NCBI GenBank assembly: GCA_013350335.1 | Contig: CM023540.1 | Span: 21,395,828-21,459,827, forward strand | Length of the DNA stretch: 64,000 nt | Source: Chimonanthus salicifolius | Lineage: Eukaryota; Streptophyta; Magnoliopsida; Laurales; Calycanthaceae | Direction: 5' to 3' | Part shown: positions 53,501-61,215 of the stretch, in pieces | How positions within the stretch are numbered: the stretch's first letter is position 1 | Layout: each line of letters begins with the position of its first letter | Notes under the pieces: model-generated | What the model was told of the DNA's origin: nothing | Databases searched by the model: none | Seen by the model: the letters and a program-made list of their open reading frames with translations, nothing else | Position numbers and translations under genes: made by a program

Positions 53501-53576
53501 AGAAGGTGGAGAGTCTGAAAGAGGAATCTGGGGTTGTGTTCCATGACCATGTCCATGTTGAGGCAGATGATGCCAT
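41558..53576 (-). CDS. Plastid-type EamA/DMT-superfamily transporter (WAT1-related), complete, interrupted by a copia element in intron 4
   Basis: Drug/metabolite-type transporter with two EamA repeats. Seven minus-strand exons: 53576-53057, 49963-49722, 49132-49010, 48871-48755, 43197-43015, 42555-42414, 41721-41558. They sum to 1491 nt, 496 residues plus stop, all in frame. The first 120 or so residues are Ser/Thr/Arg-rich with few acids and a poly-Ser tract, as in chloroplast transit peptides. Ten hydrophobic segments follow, from IILLNVLTVIYAS to GWVGAALVLGGSLTVQ. Hallmarks: MNPALFTFVRF with IPFLPF, AGRASFISAF, PLIDGMFG, and the second-repeat ETAIIYGLEPVWGA with FLLGE. The hydrophilic C-terminal tail of about 60 residues ends DLLKK. 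The substrate is unknown. Intron 4 (48754-43198) has grown by about 5 kb through the antisense copia insertion; if the element is spliced out the protein is unaffected. Confidence 0.93.
42690..42905 (+). mobile_element. Possible LINE 3' tail fragment
   Basis: The stretch ends TTGCACCTTGGTGCTTTTAA, then an A-rich tail (42900-42922), as at plant L1 3' ends; no motif-bearing coding sequence remains. A 51-bp near-duplicate of ATTCATAATGGAACTCAAAA follows (about 42928 and 42979). In intron 5 of the EamA gene. Weak. Confidence 0.35.
43562..43695 (+). repeat. 5' LTR of copia element
   Basis: 134 bp, TGTTAAATATG...GTTCTTTCA. It differs from the 3' LTR only in AAGGATAG versus AAGGGTAG near position 31 of the LTR. 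Contains TTTATAAG, a plausible TATA box, near 43639. Confidence 0.97.
43696..43710 (+). promoter_or_regulatory. Primer-binding site (initiator Met-tRNA type)
   Basis: TGGTATCCCGAGCTG starts directly after the 5' LTR. The plant copia consensus is TGGTATCAGAGC, complementary to initiator methionine tRNA; the core TGGTATC is intact and the rest partly diverged. Confidence 0.75.
43858..44195 (+). repeat. GATCTG-rich leader with a 199-bp-period duplication
   Basis: The blocks 43858-43995 and 44057-44195 are near-copies, each running from AACCGATCTGAGATC to GCAGCCCTCTGAGAT at a spacing of 199 bases. Smaller CCGATCTG and AACCAGCC units recur from 43780 onward. The region is GC-richer than the rest of the element. 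It lies between the primer-binding site and the recognisable gag domain. Confidence 0.85.
43979..45445 (+). CDS. copia gag polyprotein (frame 1)
   Basis: Nucleocapsid/capsid precursor of the retrotransposon. The frame is open from the ATG at 43979, but the first 110 or so codons read through the repetitive leader, so the natural start may be later, near the KLNENNYTYWAYVMQ segment (about 44350). The capsid (UBN2-type) region includes KAIWDHLERLYTQSN and YQLENDIVMVRQGD. A CCHC zinc knuckle CSYCKQKGHWKAQC is intact near 45057. The frame leaves the expected gag-pol continuity at about 45326, where the protease motif appears one base back in another frame; the remaining codons to 45445 are out-of-frame read-through. 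Confidence 0.88.
   Translation: MQPSEILLLSSPLRSARPLPDPFLQPNRSEIWSQHPVLASVRLRSDSDLPSDLQPAFLPSSPFRSALCSPLRFVRRQIPALLLLPLVYLYTVLQTFLFCLPSSAPLFCNFVTKAGERDDSLQAISVKLNENNYTYWAYVMQNFLTGKNMWGYMSGAIVAPTNTKADDYAQSLVHWTTNNSKIITWINNSVELSIGMQLAKFSTAKAIWDHLERLYTQSNFAKRYQLENDIVMVRQGDLSIQQIYSVMTSFWDQLALTKPAGLSSIALYCTYREEGRLVQFLSALRDDFEALRGSILHRSPLPSVDAVLHELLAEEVRFKSHAGNGLSSMSRQTVLAVPSKSFSSSQPRQRQGGRIAIDDCSYCKQKGHWKAQCPLLMKRQQQSVPPPKQHRIANVVTSGNEASPSTPSLSSLADQLQQFLHSHQSNALSTVSPSIGLPPSASSGISPSTWSSTLEPLITCLMIFLCLRLYPLLIHMLLCSLPMVLPCH
45325..48478 (+). CDS. copia pol: protease, integrase, reverse transcriptase, RNase H (one internal frameshift)
   Basis: Domains in order: protease FDSGATHHMS at the start; integrase zinc finger with LWHSRLGHVSS and CSGCKLAK; integrase core with SDVWGP, GDLGGEY and NGVAERKH; reverse transcriptase with KWVYKIKTKSDG, QLDVKNAFLNG, ALYGLKQAPRAW and catalytic YVDDM; RNase H with RKSTTGFCVFLG, then SSAEAEYRAMA and the tail HIELDCHFVRHHL. 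The frame starting at 45325 is open to 48141. A run of seven A at 48106-48112 shifts it, and the RNase H end continues in another frame to the TGA at 48476-48478. RNase H reads DAGWAGD where most copia have DADWAGD. As read the element cannot make an intact polyprotein, though each domain is well preserved. Confidence 0.93.
48483..48491 (+). promoter_or_regulatory. Polypurine tract of copia element
   Basis: GAGGGCGGG directly precedes the 3' LTR, where plus-strand synthesis primes in LTR retrotransposons; it has one pyrimidine. Confidence 0.75.
48492..48625 (+). repeat. 3' LTR of copia element
   Basis: 134 bp, one substitution from the 5' LTR, followed by the second TAGAC copy of the target duplication at 48626-48630. 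Confidence 0.97.
50495..51185. repeat. Three-unit tandem repeat split by a LINE tail
   Basis: Units begin at about 50495 (AGACAGGCTTTTCTTGAATG), 50582 (CAGATTTTTCTTGAATGAATC) and, after the inserted LINE, 51106 (AGACAGGCTTTTCTTGAAC). Each continues with CTTCTGTTGATT and a GTTCATGCAAAT-like or CTTGCAAATTGTTG stretch. The LINE copy entered at the start of the third unit. Located in intron 1 of the EamA gene. Confidence 0.75.
50709..51102 (-). mobile_element. 5'-truncated LINE with RNase H end, poly-A tail and perfect 16-bp target duplication
   Basis: Minus-strand translation gives the C-terminal RNase H-like region of plant L1 elements, with pieces such as LDGGVGSCWG, DSKVILGWASSSSCPWIF and WVPRAANFVADETARQGL, including frame breaks. 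The tail is the T run at about 50709-50720 on the plus strand. TCATAGACAGGCTTTT occurs at 50693-50708 and 51103-51118 without mismatch. This is target-primed insertion of a truncated copy, in the same orientation as the EamA gene whose intron 1 it occupies. Confidence 0.85.
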
Positions 53577-53937
53577 GAGAGAGAGGGGGTGTGTGCCTGT
53601 GTGTATGCAAGACGCGAAATATTACTCAACGGCTACTCTTGCTTCCGAGGAGAAGGGGTAGATATAGCCCCACTTCTCCCTTATTGGATGATGGAGTGGG
53701 GGCCACTCACTGGGTCCACCGAATGTGGGGCCAAGTAAAATAATAGATGATAGTTGCTTTCATTCCCTAAAATTCTTTACGGTTTACACGACATGCTGCA
53801 CCGACCGTTAATAAAAAAAAGGCACATGTGATAATTGTGGAGATCACCTACTCTAAATAAAAAAATGGAAAATTTATATATAAAATACAACTTCATTTAA
53901 ACTTTTAATAATATTAGATAAGACATTAAACTCTGAT
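53577..53937. other. Promoter and 5' flank of the EamA transporter gene
   Basis: Upstream of the minus-strand ATG at 53576. No further element recognised; AT-rich after about 53800. Confidence 0.5.
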
Positions 53938-53945
53938 ATTATAGG

Positions 53946-54613
53946 CTAAAACTTGAATGGAAAAATATACATAATGCTTGAACCTTTTTACAATCGGGCT
54001 GAAGTATCTCATGTAGAGTTCATGTTTTATGAATGTAAATTATTAAATTATTATTTTTAATTTTATTTTATTTTTTATAATTTTTATTTTATGCATTTTC
54101 ATCGTAGAATTGGATTCATCAGGAAAGATAAAACATTTTTAAAAAAATTGTTAAAATACTTCTCATTTTCAAGTTTCGTATATACAAATATTTCTGTAGT
54201 TAAATGCAAAACTCTAAATGTGATAGGTAGAGGGTTTAGGTCTTTTTTTAGTTTGACATTTTCATTATTGTAATAGAAGATGCATATTATTATGTGACTG
54301 AGGGATATTCGAAAATATGAAGTTCATATTAGATGTTTTCTCACGTTGGTTTATTTCTTTATAAAAATTTTAAAGATTTTTCAAAATTTTAAAATATTTT
54401 TAAAAATTTTAAAACGTATCAAAAATTTGACTTTCAAAAATATAAAACTTTATTAAAATTATATTTACTTTAAAGGAAAATATGTTCATCCTAAGTTTTT
54501 TATTTTTCCTATTTTTTGATTATTTTAATAAAAAATAAAAAAAGAAAGAGAGAAGCTTGTAGTACACTAATAAATCGGCAGGTACAATATGTATTGCCCC
54601 AATTTAACCCCTG
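53946..54613. mobile_element. Old member of the hAT-type family
   Basis: The right end AATTTAACCCCTG is clear. The interior near 54270-54345 matches that of 25627-26421 (shared AATAGAAGAT, GGGATA and GAAAATATGAA-like stretches). Candidate octamers ATTATAGG (53938-53945) and ATTATGGG (54614-54621) match at seven of eight positions, but the left terminus itself is eroded. Confidence 0.6.
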
Positions 54614-54735
54614 ATTATGGGTGAGAATGTAAGATCACTTTTTTTTAGCCTTTTAACAATATGTTGAAATTATTTAAAAATATATAAAGAATTTTTTCCA
54701 TATTCTCTCTAAATGACTCAATCCAAACTCCAAAG

Positions 54736-54914
54736 CAGGGGTACAAATATCGGCCGATATGAAACGGTTTTGGAGAGGCCGAATATCGGCCGATATGAAA
54801 TGGTTCGGCCGATATTCACAATATCGGCTGATATATCGGTCGATATCGGCCTTTTTTAAAACAAAAAAGGAGGAGAGAGAAAAATATCAGCCGATAACCT
54901 TTTTTAAATCCCTG
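54736..54914. mobile_element. hAT-type MITE, 179 bp, with CGGCCG palindromes
   Basis: Begins CAGGGGTACAAATATCGGCC and ends TTTTTAAATCCCTG. Flanking octamers CTCCAAAG (54728-54735) and CTCCCAAG (54915-54922) agree at seven of eight positions. Inside are several ATATCGGCCGATAT-type palindromes at about 54747-54850 and near 54890. Confidence 0.88.
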
Positions 54915-54951
54915 CTCCCAAGCATTCTGATTGAGTGTCCATCGTCTTAAG

Positions 54952-55048
54952 CAGGGGTACAAATATCGACCGATATGTATCGTATCGGCCGATATGAAAA
55001 GGTTTTGGAACTAGTGAATATTGGCCGATACCATATTTTTAACCCCTG
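54952..55048. mobile_element. Minimal hAT-type MITE, 97 bp
   Basis: CAGGGGTACAAATATCG at the left and ATTTTTAACCCCTG at the right, with GTCTTAAG (54944-54951) and GTCTTAAA (55049-55056) as near-identical 8-bp duplications. Only the termini and a GTATCGGCCGATAT-type core remain, making it the shortest bounded member in the window. Confidence 0.88.
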
Positions 55049-55096
55049 GTCTTAAAGATAGGGTCCAATTGACATCGGTCATACACTCATGTGTAC

Positions 55097-55596
55097 CAGG
55101 GGTCAAAAAATCGGCTCGGCCGATATCCGATACGGACGATATATCGGCCGATAATTTTATCTCTCATACCGATATCGACATTTTCTCTCTCCTCCGATAT
55201 CGGAACCGTGAAAAAACTGCAAAAAACTGTGATGAATAGTGGTGAACCGTGACAAAACCGCAAAAAACAGCAAAAAACCGCAAAAAACCGTGGACACCCT
55301 GAGAACCGTAAACCCTGAACCGCAGAAAACCGTGGAAAACCGTGGAAAACCGCGAAAACCGTGAAAAACCGCGAATACCCCTGAGAACCGAAAATCGCGG
55401 AAAACCGCGAAAAACCGTGTAAAAACCGCGAAAAACCGTATCGGTGTTTTAAATTTTTTTTTAAAAAAAAAATACCGATATTTATGAATATCGGCCGATA
55501 TTGTGACCGATATTTCGGACCGAATATCGGCCATATCGGCCGATATTCGGTATGTACGGCCGATACGATATGTATCGGTCGATATTTAAACCTTAG
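55097..55596. mobile_element. hAT-type MITE with internal minisatellite, 500 bp
   Basis: Perfect 8-bp duplication ATGTGTAC at 55089-55096 and 55597-55604. The left end is CAGGGGTCAAAAAATCGGC; the right end TTTAAACCTTAG is a decayed AACCCCTG. Palindromic GGCCGATAT units crowd both ends (55107-55155 and 55485-55585), and a CCGTGAAAAAC-type repeat array fills the centre. The open frames seen across the array are by-products of the repeat. Confidence 0.88.
55200..55440. repeat. AAAACCGYG-type minisatellite inside a MITE
   Basis: Degenerate tandem copies of about 10-11 bases such as GTGGAAAACC, GCGAAAAACC and GCAAAAAACC, more than fifteen in all, bounded on both sides by the GGCCGATAT-rich arms of the element at 55097-55596. 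Confidence 0.9.
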
Positions 55597-55632
55597 ATGT
55601 GTACAATCTAGAAATGAATTTGAACAGTCAAG

Positions 55633-55848
55633 ACGAGGGGTTTTAATATCGACTGATACGATATATATCAATTTTAAAATCTATATATGTCGGTCGATAC
55701 GTATCGTATCGGCCGATATGTGTTGATATCGGGCAATATCTGATATATATCGTCAATAACATCCGATATCGGAGGTTTTAATTAAAAAAAAAATAAGAGA
55801 GATATTTCACGACCGATAAATCGGCCAAATCCAAATTTTCAACCCCTG
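55633..55848. mobile_element. hAT-type family member, about 216 bp, termini partly decayed
   Basis: CGAGGGGTTTTAATATCG at the left and TTTTCAACCCCTG at the right, with GTCGGTCGATACGTATCG and CGTATCGGCCGATATG palindromes inside. No convincing 8-bp duplication could be found, so the left boundary is approximate. Confidence 0.7.
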
Positions 55849-56757
55849 ATCTAAATCTTAAATGAATGCCACTTAATATAAATATATAAATAAATAATAT
55901 AATAGATCTTTAAATGAATTAATGACTTTTGTGATAATAAATGATGTTATAAGCTTCTCTAAACTGTGAGCTTCGTAATTTAAAAAAAAAAAAATCTCAC
56001 TTTCTACAACTCATAAACTCCTCTATTGTTAAGAAACTTCTAAAAAATATTTTAAGAATTTTGCTGATCTCTTAAAAGTTATGATTTGTAAGTTGACCCT
56101 TTATGAATTTACATGCTAGCCTTTTAAATGTTATAATTTATATCTTGACTCTTAAAAGAATTTCTTATTTCACTCTAACACTTCTTCTATATACTACGAG
56201 TTCTTACAATTTTTTATTTTATTTTTTAAGATAAAGAGTCAATTAAATGACTTGTTTTGAAATTTAAACAATAAAAATATATTAATTTATATTTTTGAAT
56301 GTGAAAAAAAAAACTCATATAACCATATTAAAAATTGTATATGTATATCTAAACATGAATAATTTCAGGTTGTATAGGATCTAGGTGAGTCCAAGGGGTG
56401 GTATTCAGTCAATTCCAAAGATATCTCCAGGATGATGTTTCTTGTAAAAATCAAATTTATTAGATTTTAAAAAGCATAAATTTTAAAAAATTAAAAAATA
56501 AAAGTAAAATAGACAATTTTATATGACTTTTAATTCAATAGTGAGTAACATAAATATCTAAGAAATAAATATTTTAGGTATATCCCATAGTTTTCTATAT
56601 TTAGATAATGTTTAGCTCATGCAGTTCACATGGTTATGTACTTTCTATCAATGGTATCTAGAATAATTTCGATGTGAAGCCATAGTGCGTGGGCCCACAA
56701 CATGTGGAGTGCGGAGTCCGTGTCTAACCTGACTTGCTGCCCTACATCCACTTCCAT
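55849..56757. other. AT-rich intergenic DNA
   Basis: No coding or RNA feature seen; short stretches of low complexity. Confidence 0.5.
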
Positions 56758-56766
56758 TTTAAAAAT

Positions 56767-57449
56767 GCCCACTTATATACACACTCGGATTTTCTTTGGA
56801 GACACCCGATTTTCAAATTTTAAGTGAAATTATCATTTTCTTTTCCACTTAAAACCACCGCATCGACCAAATGGAACTTTTGATTTTTTTCGTTTAGAGG
56901 ATGTGGGTGCCGCATCGACCGAACGGCTTGCAGAGGGGGAAAAAATCTGTTAGAGGGGTTCCACCGTTGACCGAAACTCAATGTCTTCCTTAGGTGTAGA
57001 GAGGTGGGCCAGGGGAGACCATGTAGTGTCGATTCTAGGTGCAGAAGTGCAAGATCCACTTGGATCTAAGAAAAAAACCCATAAAACTTGGTTTCGGTCG
57101 CTCCAAGCAGCAGCAGAAGGCCAGAGGAGGGTCCACGCGAGTCAGACCAAAGATCTAATAGTACATATAGATAGACCATAAAAAAATGAAAGGGGTATGG
57201 TGGGGTCCCGCAGGCAAAAACTTTCCTGATCAACTGATCTAAAGGACCCCTTTGACCGATTTTTCCCCTCTCTACAAGTCGTTCGATCGATGCGGCAGCC
57301 CACAGCCTCCGAACGAAAAAAATCAAAGTTTCGTTCTGTCAATGCGGCGGTTTTAAGTGGAAGGACAAAATGATAATTTCATTTAAAATTTGGAAACTGA
57401 GTGTCTCCAGAAAGAAAATCCGAGTGTCTATATGGTTAGGCGGCTAGCC
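56767..57449. mobile_element. Mutator-like non-autonomous element with arms of about 185 bp
   Basis: The left arm (about 56776-56958) and right arm (about 57246-57432) are inverted copies, with shared landmarks CACTCGGATTTTCTTT, CCAAATTTTAA-like, AATTATCATTTT and CCACTTAAAACC. The spacer does not encode a recognisable transposase. A 9-bp direct repeat TTTAAAAAT (56758-56766 and 57450-57458) fits the Mutator duplication length, but it is AT-rich and could be chance. The long arms favour a MULE or foldback origin. Confidence 0.75.
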
Positions 57450-57458
57450 TTTAAAAAT

Positions 57459-58098
57459 TTATATCTAAAATATTTTAACACTAATTTTTTTATAGTATTT
57501 AAAATAATTTTGTTATATAAATTTTAATATACTTTATTTCAACCATGACTCCTTCAAGTATTTAATTTCTAATATTTTTTATATTTTAATCAAAAACCAT
57601 GTTTTCCTTAACAGTTTATCATTTTTCTTTATAAGATCAATAACCGAAGGGGTGACGAACTGTAAATATATCAGCCATATTTGTTATATTTTAGCCAAAG
57701 AAAGAGAGCACGATCCCAACAAAATGAAATCTTGACCATTTGATTTCACTCATTCAATCTGGACCTTTAACTATTATGTTTCAATCCAACTCAACCCAAG
57801 TCTCATATCACCCTCCATCAACAAGTGGCCCCACCATGCGGAAAGTATGGATTTAGTTGTAGATAATATGCTAGAGTAGCCAACAAGTTTTGTTAGATAA
57901 AAGATAAGAGACATGACCTAAGAATCAACATTCCTCAGCCCCTCAACTCTTATTCTTGTAGCACTCGATGATCATGACATCAGTATTTATCTGGTCTCCT
58001 GTATTTGACGGCCACTATTAATTAATAAATAAATATATGTGATGCACATTTCATATTTAAATATTAAAAGAACTTATTCAATCCTAACCTACTCAATG
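57459..58098. other. Intergenic DNA without recognised features
   Basis: AT-rich, with a slightly GC-richer part near 57780-57850. Nothing supported. Confidence 0.5.
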
Positions 58099-58100
58099 TA

Positions 58101-58157
58101 TTAAAAAATTGAAGATCGACAGATATGCATCCGACGGATGATAAACGGATGCAGACA

Positions 58158-58191
<34 letters not shown>

Positions 58192-58246
58192 GTCTGCATC
58201 CGTTTATCATCCGTCGAATGCATATATATATATAAGATTTTTTAAT
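58101..58246. repeat. Long near-perfect hairpin with an (AT)n loop
   Basis: The left arm 58123-58157 (core GACGGATGATAAACGGATGC) pairs with the right arm 58191-58225 with a single mismatch. Between them is an AT-alternating stretch that can itself fold. Weaker pairing extends outward to TTAAAAAATT at 58101 and GATTTTTTAA at about 58236. It could be a small foldback transposon or a small-RNA precursor; no terminal motif of a known MITE class was recognised. Confidence 0.85.
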
Positions 58247-60131
58247 CCTATTTTAACATATATGACAAATCAACACTATCAAACATTGGCTGATATAACT
58301 TAGTCTCATAAATTTATGGTATCATTTACCAATATCTTATCAAAACCGATAATATCAGTTAATATAAATTCATGATTTCATTTTTAATTCAAATATCAAG
58401 TCTAATAAGGGGGCCCACTACCACCATGAGAAACAGATGGAAAACAAACGCATAATGTCGGAAAAAATCGTGGCATGTTTATGTGGTGGTTAAGATATTG
58501 TGATATCTTATTGTGACTAAATTCTCTTAACATAATTATTTTTTATATAAATATTTATTAAATTAAATTAAGATTATGAAAAAAAATTAAATATTTTATT
58601 TTTGAATTTAAGCAAACAAAATTAATGGAGGTTAGAAAACTCCAATTTGATTATATATTTTATTTAATTAAAATCAAGTGGCATTATATATTTAATGAAA
58701 TATTTTTTAATTCTTACATAAATTATCACTTATTTGATTTTATAAAATAAATTAATCTAAATTCGTTATAAAATATTAATTATTTTTACTTAAAGTCATC
58801 AGACTCAATGATCTCAGTATAGTGTCTCTTGTGATATCATGTTCTTGAACCTTTCTCAACGTACCTTTCCATGGTACTGCAAATTTATGGGAGATGGGCC
58901 ATGCCTGTCTGAGTCCAACGATCTAAAATTCTAAACCAGTTAAACAGGGTATTGAATTGACAGAGACAGCGGTGTCCTTTATTAAAATCATCGGTGTTCC
59001 TGCGAATTTTTCTTTAAACAGTGCCATTCAGCCCAACTCTAAAGGGTACAAAGTTTTCAAGTCAGGTCCACGAATAAGATCTCTTCGTAATTCTGTTTTT
59101 TTTTTAAGAAACAATTATTATTTTTATGTTCAAAACTATTTAATAGAATTTAAATAATATCTGTAATCACATCTTTGTCGTGAGTAATCTCAAATCAATG
59201 TAAAAATTAAGAAAAACAATCCTCTAACAGACAAGACGCAGATTTATGTGGTTTGTTCCGTTTGGTCAAAATCTATGTCTATGAATAATAAAGTAGAAAA
59301 ATCAATTAATTTGAGGAGGAAATATAATTTCACTCTCTTACTCTCTCTTTCACATTCTCTTACTAATTTGAAAGAGTAAATAAAGGAGATCATAAAATAA
59401 ACCAAATCCAGTCAACAATCAAGACATCTTTTATTACTAACTTCTTGAGATTTCTTCTCCCAATTCTAAATTTTACTTTGATACCCCTCGTTGTATAGTT
59501 TGTATTATAGGAAGAGATTTCACTTTGGCTTCTAAGGATATTTCTCCAGACTAAGTAGACTGGAGTACCCACATTATTGTCAACCCACTAAGTCACCATT
59601 TAGATACTCTGGGTCTTTTACATCCAGTAAGTAAGAGCATTTCTTTGGTCTTGATTCTATTGTTGATCCCTTTCTTTCCCACATTATATGGCCCCTCTAT
59701 ATGATAATAGTTTGATTTTGGAATTAAAGACTTTTTTCCTTGGCCTTGAAACTTGATCTATCCTCCCTTCCACCTTTCCTTTGTGTGGAGTTCCGTTAGA
59801 ATTAGACAAGAGGTATTGGATTCGACTCCTCCTAAATTACTTGACAAACGAAGTTTAAAGGTGGTTTCATGTATTCGTGGTATTAAATCTCACCTTCGAT
59901 ATAAGATCGAGATACTCATGTTATGAAGAAAAAAAACTAGTTAAATTTGTACTTTTTTTATTGCGTATTTGATATTGATTGGTTGATCTTTTTATCCCTT
60001 TATGGGTTTTGCCCACATCACAGTGGCCAAAATGATAACCCTTTTTTGGTCCATTATTCGATTTTTTTTTAAAGTTTGGATTCTAACTTCAATTCACTCC
60101 CCTTCTTCCCCCTCTCTACAATCTATTTGGA
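58247..60131. other. Intergenic DNA, mostly featureless
   Basis: No coding region recognised. Around 59800-59940, GGATTCGACTCC resembles a Pol III B box and a preceding AGAATTAGACAAG an A box, so an eroded SINE is possible. Confidence 0.45.
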
Positions 60132-60234
60132 CTAGGGGTCAAGAAAACGGTATCGGCCGATAAAATTCTCACCTTATTTTTTTTTTAACAAGAATCACTG
60201 ATATCGGCCGATATAATAAGATTTTAAAGCCCTA
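60132..60234. mobile_element. Short hAT-type family member, about 103 bp, eroded ends
   Basis: CTAGGGGTCAAGAAAACGG with TATCGGCCGATAA at the left; GATATCGGCCGATATAATAAG and TTTAAAGCCCTA at the right. Same layout as 54952-55048, but both terminal hexamers are altered and no octamer duplication is visible. Confidence 0.6.
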
Positions 60235-60644
60235 CTATAACTGATATGAACATTTGAACCAAGCCACCTTCCAATCCCAAGACAAGTCCAGTTTGCCATT
60301 TCATTTCGAAAGAATGCAAACTTACCCCCATTTGTTCTACACTTCCACCACTTTATTCTAGTTTAGCACAACTTCTTGATGTCTACTCTGGATTCTCTAC
60401 TTTGTCACCCAATCTGAATCCCTCATGATACAAAGATATGTAATTAGCTCTGGTTCAATGAGAATTTGCACTTAGATATTGCACAGGCATTTTTTTTTTT
60501 TTTTTGAGTTTGTGTAGATCTTTCTTTAGTATATAGTTTCAGTTCATCAGATGGGATTTAACACAAGTTTGATGGATCAGTTCATCCATGATAAATTATT
60601 AGCATTTCTCACTGTCATTATATATATTATCAAACTTTAAATGT

Positions 60645-60830
60645 CCAGACTAATTACGATAACTTGATAAAAATATTTTAAGACTTTAAGACCTTTTGAC
60701 ACTCCCAAATATGTTTTCGGTACAGCCGATGGATACCCTTATTTGTAAAACACTATGTTTTAAGCATTTGAGAGTGTCAAAAGACCTTTAAGTCTTAACG
60801 TATTTTTATCAGGTTATCGTAATTAGTCCT
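60645..60830. mobile_element. Foldback MITE, about 186 bp, arms of about 65 bp
   Basis: The left arm starts CCAGACTAATTACGATAAC and the right arm ends GGTTATCGTAATTAGTCC. Pairing continues through TGATAAAAATA, TTAAGACTT and CTTTTGACACTC with few mismatches. The loop is about 50 bases. The target duplication could not be fixed, so the superfamily is open. Confidence 0.85.
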
Positions 60831-61020
60831 AATATTCAATTTGAAAATTTTTAGAAATACACAGTGCTTAAAAAATAATTTTAAAATTTTAAAAAAGATT
60901 TTATTATTTAAATAATACACTATCCATTATGCATTACGCATTATTAGAGCATCGGTTGATTCGAACAAATGTTTCGTCTATTCATTCATTCATTCTTTGT
61001 TCGGATGATTTCATTTGAGT

Positions 61021-61215
61021 AAAAATACAAGGGTATAATGGTAATTTTACTTAAAAATCCGAAATCGATGAGTCAAATGCGGGAGTATAATGGTAATTTT
61101 ACCTGAAAATCCGAAATCGATGAGTAAAAATACAGGGGATATAATTATAATTTTACCTGAAATCCTGAAATCAAGTGTGTAGAGACAGAAAATTCGAGTG
61201 TCTGTAGGTTGCGCT
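61021..61215. repeat. Three-unit tandem repeat ending in a MULE-like terminus
   Basis: GTATAATGGTAATTTTAC occurs at 61033 and 61084 and, decayed, at about 61139; each unit continues AAATCCGAAATCGATGAGT, period 51-55. The right edge, GAAAATTCGAGTGTCTGTAGG (about 61187-61207), resembles the right terminus of the element at 56767-57449. This looks like one arm of a related element, kept with amplified subterminal repeats. Confidence 0.75.

Noticed and set aside
53068..53661. Plus-strand open frame of 197 codons opposite the EamA first exon
   Set aside because: Its acidic run of Asp/Glu is the antisense of the poly-Ser tract; the minus-strand exon has transit-peptide composition, a donor and in-frame continuation.
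55087..55671. Open frame of 194 codons rich in GFSRF/FAVF repeats
   Set aside because: It is the translation of the CCG/AAAA minisatellite and palindromes inside a MITE, with no start context or family.
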